From NCBI GenBank assembly GCA_964483985.1, contig CAZADS010000093.1, forward strand, positions 16,956 to 80,955: 64,000 nt of DNA. Reading direction: 5' to 3'. Position 1 is the stretch's first letter. Every line of letters starts with the position of its first letter. Shown piece by piece: positions 8,133 through 16,531 of the stretch. Below the pieces are notes generated by a model. The model did no database searches, was not told where the DNA came from, and saw nothing but the letters and a program-made list of their open reading frames with translations. Source of the stretch: CAZADS01 sp964483985. GTDB lineage: Bacteria; Pseudomonadota; Alphaproteobacteria; Thalassobaculales; Thalassobaculaceae. The translations under genes and the position numbers were made by a program.

Positions 8133-9335
8133 TTAGCGAACGCGTTTTAGACCTTTAATACCAGGCAAGTCTTTCCCTTCAAGCCACTCGAGAAATGCGC
8201 CACCAGCAGTAGAAACATAGGTAAATTGATCTTGGGTACCAGCTTTATTTAGTGCTGACACCGTGTCCCCGCCGCCGGCCACGGATAGCAACTTTCCTTC
8301 TTTAGTAAGGTGCGCAATATTTTTTGCTAGTAAAATAGTGGCTTCATCAAAAGGTGGGGTTTCAAATGCCCCTAGTGGGCCATTCCAAAGAAGGGTTTTG
8401 CATTGAGAAATATTTTCTATGAACCGTAATACCGACTTTGGCCCAGCATCTAAAATCATAGAGTCGTTTGGTACTTCGTCTGCTCGAACAACCTTCGTAT
8501 CAGTTCCAACGACCAGTTCTTTCGCTACGATCACGTCTTCCTGCAGTAAAATCTCACAATTAGCAGTGCGCGCATTTGCTTCAATTTCATCGACCACGGT
8601 GGTAAGTTCTCGTTCAACGATTGATTTCCCTACCTTAAAACCATGAGCGAGCAAAAAGGTATTAGCCATGGCTCCCCCCACTATGAGTTTATTGACTTTG
8701 GTAACGAGATTATTCAACAGATTTATTTTAGTTGATATTTTCGAACCTCCTACTATTGCCAGAATGGGGCGATTTGGATTTTCTAGTGCGACTTTTAATG
8801 CTTCTAATTCGGACTGCATCAATAGGCCAGCAAACGAGGGTAAAATTGTGGTAATAGCGTCTATAGAAGCATGACTTCTATGTGATGCGGCGAAGGCGTC
8901 ATTTACATAATAATCACCAAGAGTTGCTAGCGCTTGAGCAAAACTCAGGTCGTTATTTTCCTCACCTTTGTGGAACCGTAAGTTTTCCAGTAAAATTATA
9001 TCGCCATCTGCAAGGTTTTGGGCAGCAGCTATAGCTTGTTCCCCGATACAATTATTGACAAAATGTATAGGACGGCCGCCAAGTGCTTCAGACAGAGTTC
9101 GCACTAGGGGTTTTAAGGAAAGTTTCGGGTCTTCCCGACCTTCAGGCCTTCCAAAGTGAGATATAATAATTACACGGCCGCCGCGAGTAACTAAGTTTTT
9201 TATAGTTGGTACAGCACGTTCAATTCTCGTTTTGTCTTCTATTTTACCATCTTTTACTGGTACATTGAGGTCAGTACGAATCAGGATACGACTACCGGCA
9301 GGGTTGAAATCATCCAGGGTAAAATATTTACACAT
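8133..9335 (-). CDS. pgk: Phosphoglycerate kinase
   Basis: 400 residues, the normal bacterial length. It catalyses 1,3-bisphosphoglycerate + ADP to 3-phosphoglycerate + ATP in glycolysis and the reverse in gluconeogenesis. The hallmark N-terminal substrate loop RILIRTDLNVPVKDGKI (about 15-31) and SHFGRPEGR (about 59-67) are present, as are AIVGGSKISTKINLL (about 193-207) and the ATP-site glycine motif SVAGGGDTVSAL (about 353-364) near the C-terminus. It is not in a gap-pgk-fba operon here; the next upstream gene (M24 family) starts a separate minus-strand unit 63 nt away. High certainty. Confidence 0.98.
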   Translation of the reverse strand: MCKYFTLDDFNPAGSRILIRTDLNVPVKDGKIEDKTRIERAVPTIKNLVTRGGRVIIISHFGRPEGREDPKLSLKPLVRTLSEALGGRPIHFVNNCIGEQAIAAAQNLADGDIILLENLRFHKGEENNDLSFAQALATLGDYYVNDAFAASHRSHASIDAITTILPSFAGLLMQSELEALKVALENPNRPILAIVGGSKISTKINLLNNLVTKVNKLIVGGAMANTFLLAHGFKVGKSIVERELTTVVDEIEANARTANCEILLQEDVIVAKELVVGTDTKVVRADEVPNDSMILDAGPKSVLRFIENISQCKTLLWNGPLGAFETPPFDEATILLAKNIAHLTKEGKLLSVAGGGDTVSALNKAGTQDQFTYVSTAGGAFLEWLEGKDLPGIKGLKRVR

Positions 9336-9398
9336 TACTGGTCTCGCTTATTTTCCCAAGGTCGTAAATATAGCGTAAATTCGATGAACAACTATCGA

Positions 9399-10556
9399 TC
9401 AAATTTGAATTATTAGCTCGGTTGGCGATTTAGTAAGTACCTCGAAGCCATTTTCTGTTACGACAACTGTTTGCCCTAAACCAATTCCTAACCTGTTATC
9501 CGTATCGCTCAACATAACGTGTGGAAAAAACACCATCCCAGATTCTAATACTAAAGGATTTCCCTCGTATATAATTGGAGGTGTATCCATCCAAGTAGGA
9601 CGAAATGTGGCTCCCAAAGAATAACCACAAGCTGAGTATCTGTATTTGCCGAACCCCGCGGAATCCAATTTGTGGCGATGGATTTGATCTATAGTCCCGA
9701 GCAAAATGCCTGGCCGGAACATTTCCAACATTTCTAAAAGGGTCTCTTCGACAATAGCATACCGTGTTTTTTGTTTCTGCGAGGGTATTCCCAAAATCAA
9801 GATTCGTTCTACACACGCATTATAACGTCTATAAGTCCCAGCGAGTTCAATCAAAATCTGATCTGGATATGAGAGTTTTCTGGTCCCGCCTATCCCGCGA
9901 CCGTATACCGCTCGAACGCCGGAGTTGATTAATGGTCCAGCGGGCGGCATATCGCCTCCCTCTGTTAGCATGGCATGCATTGCTGCGGCCGTCAGTTCGC
10001 TATCTTGAATGCCCGGTTTGGCCACATTTTGGATAGCGTTCACAGCTACGTCCGCTATTTCTGCGGCCTTTCGTATGTAATTAAGTTCATCAACTGATTT
10101 AACTAACCGTTGCTTGCGGACAATATCGGAACAATCTTCTAAAATGTAGCGATTATGGAAAGTTGATAAAATAGCGGCATAGTTAGCAGCAGTGCATCCG
10201 AAATTGTCTAATTCAATTCCGATACGCTCACCCCTTAACCCGTGCCTGTCCAATATTGCGAGCAGTTGAGCCGCTGGGTTTGCATCTTCTGAATTTATCC
10301 AGACGTTAATTATTTTTATATTGGATGTTTCTCGTGCTTGTGCCACGTCAGGAGGGCGACATAGGAGCACGGTTGTATCACAGAAAGTGTGTAAAATAGC
10401 ACATTGAAAAAACACATAACCTCCTCCATCGTATCCAAAAAGGTAGTAATGGGATTCCTGCGCAAAAACCAGTAAAGCCGAAAGACCCCGTTTTTCTAAC
10501 TCCTTTCTAGTGGCTCGTACACGTTTTCTGTACGTATCCTCGGTAAAAGCCGCCAT
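9399..10556 (-). CDS. M24-fold (creatinase/Xaa-Pro-peptidase-like) hydrolase without metal ligands
   Basis: 385 residues. A creatinase N-terminal domain (TRKELEKRGLSALLVFAQES, about 16-35) is followed by a pita-bread M24 domain. The positions that carry the dinuclear metal ligands in aminopeptidases are substituted. The usual D...D strand reads ELAGTYRRYNACVER, the GHGIG His region reads CGYSLGATF, and the usual Glu-Pro motif reads GMVFFPHVML. That pattern fits the metal-independent creatinase or ectoine-hydrolase-like branch, which cleaves C-N bonds in small compounds rather than peptides. Its start overlaps the stop of the M20 deacylase gene by one base (taatg), so the pair is coupled and probably acts in one catabolic route. 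Substrate unknown. Confidence 0.85.
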   Translation of the reverse strand: MAAFTEDTYRKRVRATRKELEKRGLSALLVFAQESHYYLFGYDGGGYVFFQCAILHTFCDTTVLLCRPPDVAQARETSNIKIINVWINSEDANPAAQLLAILDRHGLRGERIGIELDNFGCTAANYAAILSTFHNRYILEDCSDIVRKQRLVKSVDELNYIRKAAEIADVAVNAIQNVAKPGIQDSELTAAAMHAMLTEGGDMPPAGPLINSGVRAVYGRGIGGTRKLSYPDQILIELAGTYRRYNACVERILILGIPSQKQKTRYAIVEETLLEMLEMFRPGILLGTIDQIHRHKLDSAGFGKYRYSACGYSLGATFRPTWMDTPPIIYEGNPLVLESGMVFFPHVMLSDTDNRLGIGLGQTVVVTENGFEVLTKSPTELIIQI

Positions 10557-11722
10557 TAATTGGATTCGGCCCAGTCAATTAATTTTAGCATAAATTCGAT
10601 ACATTCTTGCATTTGAGACACCGTGATAAACTCATCCGGCTGATGTGCTTGTTGGATGGAACCTGGTCCAAAAATCACACCAGGTATACCGGCCTGCTGA
10701 AATAAACCCGCCTCTGTGCCAAAAGAAACAGTCCCGGATTCATTGAGACCAGTGAGGTGTCGAATTAGTTGTTCCGCGGTTGATTCTTTATCTGGTATTA
10801 AAGGCGGGGTTGCGTTTTTTAGAACTGTTTTTACAAATGTGTTATCGGAAACAGATTTTAATTTAGGTTCAACATCCGTTGCTATAAAATCTCTTATTTC
10901 TAATTCTAAAGCTTCTGGGTCTTCATCGGGTAAACTTCGATAGCCCCAATTTAAATGGGTATATTCGGGGATAATATTATTGGCGGTACCGCCTTTTATC
11001 ACTCCGAGATCGAATGTAGTGTAGGGAGGGTCAAATAAGCAGTCAGGATCAGCTTCCTCAGCAAGCCTTTCCTGCAATTTTTCGATATATCGGATTATCT
11101 TAGCGGCAGCAATTATAGAATTGGCACCTCGATGAGGTTCGCTGGAATGACCTGGGACGCCTCGTATCGTAGTTTCAAATGAACGTCCTCCTTTATTTCC
11201 TCCTATTATTTTCATCGATGTTGGTTCCCCGACAATTACTGCCCGCGGGATGGGTAAATTTTCTACCACATCTTGAATGAGGTTTCGAACGCCCACGCAC
11301 CCCACTTCTTCATCGTATGAAAAGGCAAAATGGATGGGAATTTGGAGTTTTCGTGTCATCATTTCGGGAGTTAAAGCTAATATAATTGCGCAAAATCCTT
11401 TCATATCGCATGTCCCGCGACCAAAGAGCTTTTGGTTATTTTTAGTTAATTTGAAAGGAGGGTAAGTCCAGTCTTGTCCATCCACTGGAACGACGTCTGT
11501 ATGCCCAGATAGAACTATCCCGCCTTGGTTGTTAGGGCCAATTGACGCCCAGAGATTAGCTTTGGTCTTCTCATTATTGTGAGTTATTCGAGTTGGAATT
11601 CCAATTTCCTCTAAATAAGTTTTGATAACCGAGATCAATTCTAAATTGCTTAATTTCGATGTAGTATCAAATCCTATTAGACAATCTAGCCATTCGATTG
11701 ACCGTGCTAAGTTGTCATCCAT
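10556..11722 (-). CDS. ArgE/DapE-family M20 deacylase (acetylornithine deacetylase-like)
   Basis: 388 residues. Metal-binding motifs of the M20 family are complete: GHTDVVPVDG (about 72-81), GRGTCDMKGF (about 100-109), the catalytic YDEEVGCVG (about 141-149), VGEPTSM, and a C-terminal QQAHQPDEF His. These zinc or cobalt enzymes hydrolyse N-acyl amino acids; ArgE converts N-acetylornithine to ornithine. Translational coupling (taatg) to the M24-fold hydrolase 3' of it suggests a degradative N-acetyl-diamine or amino-acid role rather than arginine biosynthesis (inference). A short 30-nt gap separates it from trkH upstream on the same strand. Confidence 0.88.
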   Translation of the reverse strand: MDDNLARSIEWLDCLIGFDTTSKLSNLELISVIKTYLEEIGIPTRITHNNEKTKANLWASIGPNNQGGIVLSGHTDVVPVDGQDWTYPPFKLTKNNQKLFGRGTCDMKGFCAIILALTPEMMTRKLQIPIHFAFSYDEEVGCVGVRNLIQDVVENLPIPRAVIVGEPTSMKIIGGNKGGRSFETTIRGVPGHSSEPHRGANSIIAAAKIIRYIEKLQERLAEEADPDCLFDPPYTTFDLGVIKGGTANNIIPEYTHLNWGYRSLPDEDPEALELEIRDFIATDVEPKLKSVSDNTFVKTVLKNATPPLIPDKESTAEQLIRHLTGLNESGTVSFGTEAGLFQQAGIPGVIFGPGSIQQAHQPDEFITVSQMQECIEFMLKLIDWAESN

Positions 11723-11752
11723 TTATATTGTATCTCCATTGATTAATTAGTG

Positions 11753-13204
11753 TCAGCGGGCCCAAAAAGCAGGGGAAAATATAACAAGTATTGTAAAAAG
11801 TTCTAGACGGCCTAAAAGCATTCCAAATGATAGCAACCACTTTGCGGCTTCCGGTAACGAACTAAAATTTCCTGCGGGTCCGATTACGTCCCCAAGGCCT
11901 GGTCCAACATTACTAATTGCCGTTGCTGCTCCTGAAACGGCTGTAATGAAATCTAATCCCAGACTGGCGAGTGCGGCAGCTAAAACTCCAAAACAAAGAA
12001 CATATAGAAAAAAGAAGCCCATGACGGCATTGGAAACGGTTTCGGGGATAGCTTTTCGATTGTAATAGGGAATAAAAACTCCATGAGGTACAAGTAGCCG
12101 GTGAATTTGGGCGCTTGCAGTTGCATAGAGTACCTGGAACCGAAAAATTTTTATGCCGCAAGTGGTGGAACCGGCACACCCACCTACAAACATGAGGCAG
12201 AGTAAAAGAGTCACAGGAAATCCTCCCCACGAAGCAAAATCGGCCGTGGTGTAACCCGTGCCCGTTAATACAGAAATCACATTGAACGTCGCATATCGCA
12301 GGGAATCGGGAGCATTAAACCCTAGTTTGTACCAAATCCAAATGGTCACACTTATTGCGGACGCGAAGACTATTGCTAAAAACCATTTGACCTGACTATC
12401 TTTTAATATGGACGTTAAATCACCGTGAACTACTCGTAAATAATAGACGAACGGCAACGACCCAATAATCATTCCTGCTATTATTATCCAGTCTGCACCG
12501 GCATTTTGGAAGTACCCGATGGAACCGTCCTTGGTTGAATAGCCGCCTGTGGCGATCGTCGTCATAGCATGAGTGATGGCATCGAAACCATTAAATCCAG
12601 TGAGCCATAGTCCGAGAGCGCAAACGCCCGTTAGGATAAAATAAATTGCAAAAATTCCTCCTGCTAATTGAGCTGCTCGGGGCAAAACCTTGTCTGGTGC
12701 GTCGAAAGCTTCTGTCCTAAAAAGCTGCATTCCTCCTACACTTAGCATTGGTAAAATCGCCATGGCCATTACGATTATCCCAACACCCCCTAGCCATTGC
12801 AGGAGGCTGCGCCACAGCAAAATTCCAGGAGGGGCAGAATCTAGTCCAATTATAACGGTTGAGCCCGTTGTTGTAATTCCGGACATGGATTCGAAAAACG
12901 CGTCCGAAACGCTAAGGTTTAATTCGCAAAAAGCAAAAGGGAGAGCCCCCACCGTTGCGACGGCAACCCAGCTCATGCTGGTCAACATAAAAGCTTGACG
13001 AAGACTAAGATTTGTATGCCTTCCAGTGCGTGTCGCAAGCATTAACGCCACACCAATAAAAAGGGAGACAGAAGCAGAACCTGCAAAGACTTGCCAGTCC
13101 GGATTGTTGGTCGCGAGGTCGGCGATGGCCGGTAGCCCCATAGCTATCGCCATCAACGACATCAGCAAGCCAATTATGAAAAGAACTGGGCCGATAGTGA
13201 CCAA
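11753..13204 (-). CDS. trkH: Trk-type potassium uptake protein TrkH
   Basis: 483 residues, an integral inner-membrane K+ channel-like subunit with about ten hydrophobic segments. The four pore-loop selectivity filters are visible: SGITTTGSTV (about 106-115), TTIATGGYS (about 218-226), SVLTGTGYTT (about 312-321) and ISNVGPGLGD (about 437-446). This is the usual length for TrkH/TrkG. The regulatory NAD-binding partner TrkA is not in the window, so it must be encoded elsewhere. It is transcribed on the minus strand with the ArgE-like gene 30 nt downstream; they may share a transcript. Confidence 0.95.
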   Translation of the reverse strand: MVTIGPVLFIIGLLMSLMAIAMGLPAIADLATNNPDWQVFAGSASVSLFIGVALMLATRTGRHTNLSLRQAFMLTSMSWVAVATVGALPFAFCELNLSVSDAFFESMSGITTTGSTVIIGLDSAPPGILLWRSLLQWLGGVGIIVMAMAILPMLSVGGMQLFRTEAFDAPDKVLPRAAQLAGGIFAIYFILTGVCALGLWLTGFNGFDAITHAMTTIATGGYSTKDGSIGYFQNAGADWIIIAGMIIGSLPFVYYLRVVHGDLTSILKDSQVKWFLAIVFASAISVTIWIWYKLGFNAPDSLRYATFNVISVLTGTGYTTADFASWGGFPVTLLLCLMFVGGCAGSTTCGIKIFRFQVLYATASAQIHRLLVPHGVFIPYYNRKAIPETVSNAVMGFFFLYVLCFGVLAAALASLGLDFITAVSGAATAISNVGPGLGDVIGPAGNFSSLPEAAKWLLSFGMLLGRLELFTILVIFSPAFWAR

Positions 13205-13303
13205 GATGTCTCCGAATATTTACCCTCAGGATTAGAAGATAATTGGAAAGAATTTCTCCTGAGTCTGTTTGGTTTAAAATGTTTATCAAAATAGTAATGC
13301 TAA

Positions 13304-13942
13304 TTAGGTTGAATTACCAATTAATGATAGGAATTCTTGTCTCAATTCGGCTTCTTCCTTAAAGCAGCCGAGCATGCACTTAGTCACCATTGATACCCCT
13401 GGTTTGTGTACGCCCCGTGTGGTCATGCATTCATGCTGGGCATCAATCGCAACAGCTACTCCTTTTGGCCTCAAAGCAACGTTAATTGTATTAGCCACTT
13501 GGGAAGTTAATTTCTCCTGAATTTGAAGCCGCTTTGAGAATATTTCTAAAGTACGCGCTAATTTACTTATACCGACCACGCGGCCATTGGGTATATAGGC
13601 TATATGCGCACGACCAATGATCGGAAGCATGTGATGTTCACAGAAGCTTTCAATTCGAATGTCGCGAAGTAGGATGATTTCATTATAATTATCTGTTTCC
13701 TCGAAAGTGCGTTCTAAAATTGCAATTGGGTCTTTCCCGTAACCATTGAACATCTCTTGATATGCTCGGGCCACTCTTTTAGGCGTATCGATTAGACCTT
13801 CGCGCTCAGCGTCGTCTCCTATCCAACGGATGAGAGTGCGGATTGCCTCCTCGGCATCCATACGAGAAGGGGTCTTGACTGACGAAGTCGTAATAGTTGA
13901 ATTAGCATTGCTTTTAGCAAGCCTGTAGTCGTCTGGCGACAT
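13304..13942 (-). CDS. folE: GTP cyclohydrolase I
   Basis: 212 residues. Catalyses GTP to 7,8-dihydroneopterin triphosphate, the first step of tetrahydrofolate (and queuosine precursor) synthesis. Key motifs: zinc ligands in ESFCEHHMLP (about 104-113) and the later CMTTRGVHKPG (about 170-180), with GRVVGISKLAR (about 125-135) forming the substrate pocket. The first ~27 residues (Ser/Asn/Thr-rich) precede the conserved MDAEEAIRTL and are a variable extension; an internal ATG at codon 28 is a possible alternative start. It is a single gene on the minus strand between trkH and apaG. Confidence 0.97.
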   Translation of the reverse strand: MSPDDYRLAKSNANSTITTSSVKTPSRMDAEEAIRTLIRWIGDDAEREGLIDTPKRVARAYQEMFNGYGKDPIAILERTFEETDNYNEIILLRDIRIESFCEHHMLPIIGRAHIAYIPNGRVVGISKLARTLEIFSKRLQIQEKLTSQVANTINVALRPKGVAVAIDAQHECMTTRGVHKPGVSMVTKCMLGCFKEEAELRQEFLSLIGNST

Positions 13943-14076
13943 TTAGCCATCCTCTCCGTGTAGGCTTTAGGGTGTGATATGTTTATCTTCGGCGTTAACA
14001 CAACCCATATTTAGGCTAAGTTAAAATTAATAACCACTGAAATAAGATATTACATATAATGATATATTCAACCTCT

Positions 14077-14469
14077 TCAGTTTAATCGGACTGATTGGTG
14101 GGGACTGTCAAGAGAAAATGCAGGTACAGACACATTGAATCTCTCGCCTTTTTCACTCTCCATTTCATAAAACCCAACCATAATACCAGAAGGGGTTTTT
14201 AAAGGGGTCCCGGATGTATATTCAAACGATTCCCCAGGACGCAGTACCGGTTGTTCTCCAACAACTCCTGGGCCGGTAACTTCTTCCGTGCGGCCCGTGG
14301 CATCAGTAATCATCCAAGCCCGATTCCGAAGTTGAACTGTCTCTGTACCTAAATTTTCTATCTTTATTTCATAAGCCCAGACATAGTGCGCCTCTATGGG
14401 AGATGAGTGTTCTTCCAAGTATATCGGATTGACACTAACTTTGATAGAATGTGTAGTTTCGTAGTACAC
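14077..14469 (-). CDS. apaG: ApaG (DUF525) protein
   Basis: 130 residues, full family length. ApaG is a small beta-sandwich (fibronectin-III-like) protein of poorly defined function, linked to Co2+ resistance and Ap4A metabolism in enterics. Characteristic segments: VWAYEIKIENLGTETVQLRNR (about 29-49, two adjacent strands) and GPGVVGEQPVLRPGESFEYT (about 66-85), followed by GIMVGFYEM (about 94-102). It is a stand-alone minus-strand gene with 134 nt before folE and about 324 nt of non-coding sequence on its 5' side. No ksgA/apaH context here. Confidence 0.95.
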   Translation of the reverse strand: MYYETTHSIKVSVNPIYLEEHSSPIEAHYVWAYEIKIENLGTETVQLRNRAWMITDATGRTEEVTGPGVVGEQPVLRPGESFEYTSGTPLKTPSGIMVGFYEMESEKGERFNVSVPAFSLDSPHQSVRLN

Positions 14470-14793
14470 GCTGATACTCCAATTAGTGAGTTGAGCTTGT
14501 TCAATTCGTTAGGACTCGTAGCATATCATTTTAGTTATATAGGGATTTAATAAATATTCTGAAAGTTACTAGTGTAAAACAATATCATGCTGGATAAATA
14601 GAATTGGTTATCAAAATAAGTATTTTAATGTCAGGTTAAATTTAAGAGTAGTAGGTGTCCCGCCAACGGATCAATCATCTCCAGTTAGGAAAAAATTATC
14701 CTAAGGACTTCAAACAAAAAAAGTAAAACTTTTGATAGTGGGCAAATTAGTTGGATAAGAGGTTTATTTTCAAATTGATACAGTTTTAATAAT
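14470..14793. other. Intergenic region between apaG and tRNA-Gly
   Basis: 324 nt, AT-rich, with stops in all frames and no recognisable coding sequence. It must contain the divergent promoters for apaG (minus) and the tRNA (plus). AT-rich stretches such as taataat immediately precede the tRNA, but no convincing -35/-10 pair was identified. Nothing else seen. Confidence 0.6.
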
Positions 14794-14867
14794 GCGGGTG
14801 TAGTTCAATGGCAGAACATCAGCTTCCCAAGCTGAATATGGGGGTTCGATTCCCCCCATCCGCTCCA
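14794..14867 (+). tRNA. tRNA-Gly (anticodon CCC)
   Basis: A 74-nt cloverleaf. The acceptor stem GCGGGTG pairs with CATCCGC (one G-T pair). The D-arm is GTTC/GAAC around AATGGCA. The anticodon stem TCAGC/GCTGA encloses the 7-base loop TTCCCAA, giving anticodon CCC. The T-arm is GGGGG/CCCCC around TTCGATT. The discriminator T is followed by an encoded CCA. It reads GGG glycine codons. It stands alone, with no adjacent tRNA and no integrase nearby, so no sign of use as an integration site. Confidence 0.96.
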
Positions 14868-14895
14868 TAAATTGTTTGTTTGGATAAAATTTGTA

Positions 14896-14957
14896 CCTTG
14901 GTTTTATTGTGCGCGACATTGGGTCGCGGTTTAAGCTACGCACAAAATCAAACCAGG
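14896..14957. repeat. Imperfect long inverted repeat downstream of tRNA-Gly
   Basis: The left arm at about 14896-14913 (ccttggttttattgtgcg) pairs with the right arm at about 14939-14957 (cgcacaaaatcaaaccagg) with one or two bulges. An alternative inner hairpin CGCGAC-attgg-GTCGCG lies at 14912-14928. It begins about 30 nt after the tRNA 3' end. It could be the 3' processing or termination structure of the tRNA transcript, or a small structured RNA. There is no strong T-run directly after the right arm. Confidence 0.45.
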
Positions 14958-15148
14958 GACTTGTGTTTTTGATTTTGCAGCTTTAGGTCCTGTCACCAGA
15001 TGCAGGTTTTGCCAAGTAGATAACGTTTGAAGGATCAGGTTAGATAGTTCTGCGCATTAAAGTAAGACACCTTTAAGTGGGGGATGATTACTATAAAAAC
15101 GGTATCGTATAGAGCAAAACTTGATTGATCCTATGACGGGAGAGAAAT

Positions 15149-15718
15149 ATGGAAGATAAGCCGCTTGAAGGAAAAACCATTGCTATAATGGTGGGCAATG
15201 GCTTCGACGAATTTAGTTTTACAGAATCTCAAAAACTTTCTACTAAATTTGGTGCTAGTTTTCTTGTTGTTTCCAAATCAAGTGGTTTGGTTAATGGTTG
15301 GTATAAGGGAAATTGGGGCCATTTCTTCCCAGTCGACTTTGATTTGGCCAATACGTTGGCCGTGGACTATCATGGCCTGATTATTCCCGGAGGTATTAGA
15401 AGCATCAACGAAATGGCCGATGATCCACATGCTAAACGTATTCTAAAGGCCTTTCTTAGGGCTCAAATGACAGTTGCCTTGATTGGAGACGCATTAAAAT
15501 TGCTCTTAATATCTGAAGATGCTAAGGGTAGATCTGTTACAGGAGTACCAGAATTTGAAGATTTACTCACTGAGTCAGACGCAAAAAGCTGCGATGAAAA
15601 GGTTGTTGTTGATGATAATTTGGTGACAGGACGCGCTTCAGATTCAATTCACGAAACTTTCAAGGAATTTATGGAATTGGTAGTTAAATACGATGGAGAG
15701 ATCATCGAAGCAGCATGA
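15149..15718 (+). CDS. DJ-1/PfpI-fold (glutamine amidotransferase-like) protein without nucleophile Cys
   Basis: 189 residues with a class I GATase-like fold: KTIAIMVGNGFDEFSFTESQ (residues about 9-28) followed by YHGLIIPGGIRSINEMADDP (about 74-93). At the nucleophile elbow, where PfpI/DJ-1 enzymes have AxCHG, this protein reads ALIGDALKLLL (about 110-120), so the catalytic cysteine is missing. This resembles the DJ-1-like domain found at the C-terminus of large catalases. A purine-rich ribosome site (gggagag) precedes the ATG. It is a single gene on the plus strand between the tRNA and a DUF1289 gene. A stress-related or binding function is possible, but enzymatic activity is doubtful. Confidence 0.8.
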   Translation: MEDKPLEGKTIAIMVGNGFDEFSFTESQKLSTKFGASFLVVSKSSGLVNGWYKGNWGHFFPVDFDLANTLAVDYHGLIIPGGIRSINEMADDPHAKRILKAFLRAQMTVALIGDALKLLLISEDAKGRSVTGVPEFEDLLTESDAKSCDEKVVVDDNLVTGRASDSIHETFKEFMELVVKYDGEIIEAA

Positions 15719-15805
15719 TCTGTTCCATAATTACCTTTCAGTAGTTATCTTATTGCTATAACAGTGTTTTTCTGTGAAAACTAGCCAGTCGATAGGAATC
15801 CTAGT

Positions 15806-16024
15806 TTGAGTATAGTATCACCGTGTGTTGGAGTTTGCCAAATTAACGTCCAGACAAAATTCTGTTTGGGCTGTTGGAGAACATTACGTGAGGTGGCTCA
15901 ATGGTCGAGATTATCAGATGAACAGAGAAAAGCAGTTCTGGATGAACTAAAAAAACGCCAGAGTGAGGCTGGAGTAGATAGGCGTAGAAAGACGAAGCGT
16001 CGTAGGCATAGTAGGTATCAATGA
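15806..16024 (+). CDS. DUF1289 small cysteine-rich protein
   Basis: 72 residues from a TTG start. The DUF1289 signature is plain: SPCVGVCQIN...FCLGCWRTLREVAQWSRLS (residues about 5-37), with four conserved cysteines (C7, C11, C20, C23) likely binding metal or an Fe-S cluster. DUF1289 proteins are common in Proteobacteria and of unproven function. The C-terminal third is very basic (RRRKTKRRRHSR), which would allow nucleic-acid contact (inference). The start was chosen because the conserved SPC motif follows within five residues and no ATG lies upstream in frame nearby. Confidence 0.88.
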   Translation: MSIVSPCVGVCQINVQTKFCLGCWRTLREVAQWSRLSDEQRKAVLDELKKRQSEAGVDRRRKTKRRRHSRYQ

Positions 16025-16154
16025 GGTATTGGGCAATGTTTTGGAACCCGAATAGAGGATGGATAGGTTTCTGACATTTGCATATGGTAACGAAAGCTAA
16101 TTGGCTAGCACTTACAACAAGGCGTATTTTGAGTGAATAAAATGCAATTCTGTC

Positions 16155-16183
16155 TTGACGACAAACTTAGTGAGAACAATATT
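16155..16183 (+). promoter_or_regulatory. Candidate sigma70-like promoter ahead of the speD leader
   Basis: TTGACG at 16155-16160 matches the -35 consensus at 5 of 6 positions. After a 17-nt spacer, AATATT at 16178-16183 matches -10 at 4 of 6. Predicted initiation near 16190 would place the 16193-16238 hairpin at the very 5' end of a leader about 340 nt long before speD. Pattern match only. Confidence 0.35.
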
Positions 16184-16192
16184 GCTTTAAAA

Positions 16193-16238
16193 ACGGCCGA
16201 AGGACAGTCCCCAATAGAGGATTAGTCTGTCCGGCCGT
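16193..16238. terminator. Strong hairpin; terminator-like on the minus strand
   Basis: The arms ACGGCC + GGACAG (16193-16207, three-base bulge gaa) pair with CTGTCC + GGCCGT (16227-16238), giving 12 base pairs around a 19-nt loop. Read on the minus strand the stem is followed by TTTTTAAAG, as in an intrinsic terminator, although no minus-strand gene lies upstream of it. On the plus strand there is no T-run, so it would be a leader or 3'-end stabilising structure. Confidence 0.55.
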
Positions 16239-16531
16239 AATGTCGTTTTACGGAGGATCAACTTCAATAAATCACGAACTTTTGGGCGGCACTTATCAAT
16301 TTGGCCGTCAATTTTTCTGGTGAATGTAAATCACATGATATAATGCCTCGATGCTTTATACTTGACGGCGTAGAATTGAGTGTTTGTGGTTGCTTGCATC
16401 TTCTTTTATCTAGGAAAACGCGTCTTCCTCAAATAAATGGGGTTATCTTGAACAATAAAACCGTCACAACCGATGATTAATTTACCAAACCAGCTAGCAC
16501 CGAAATTTCGGAGAAAGAAAAAGTTAGTAAA

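Larger units (their letters stand above)
16025..16531. other. Long non-coding region upstream of speD
   Basis: About 507 nt with no credible open frame on either strand. It holds a sigma70-like promoter candidate and a strong hairpin, listed separately. The remaining 290 nt before speD are AT-rich with no further strong structure that I can identify. This is unusually long for such a compact region and could hold a long speD leader or a small RNA gene. Confidence 0.55.

Noticed and set aside
12690..12998. Open frame on the plus strand inside trkH
   Set aside because: It lies wholly opposite a full-length, well-conserved TrkH; no ribosome site or family similarity.
16025..16531. A known riboswitch or rnpB/tmRNA/6S gene upstream of speD
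   Set aside because: None of the hallmark conserved sequences of those RNAs could be found by eye; only a generic hairpin is supported.
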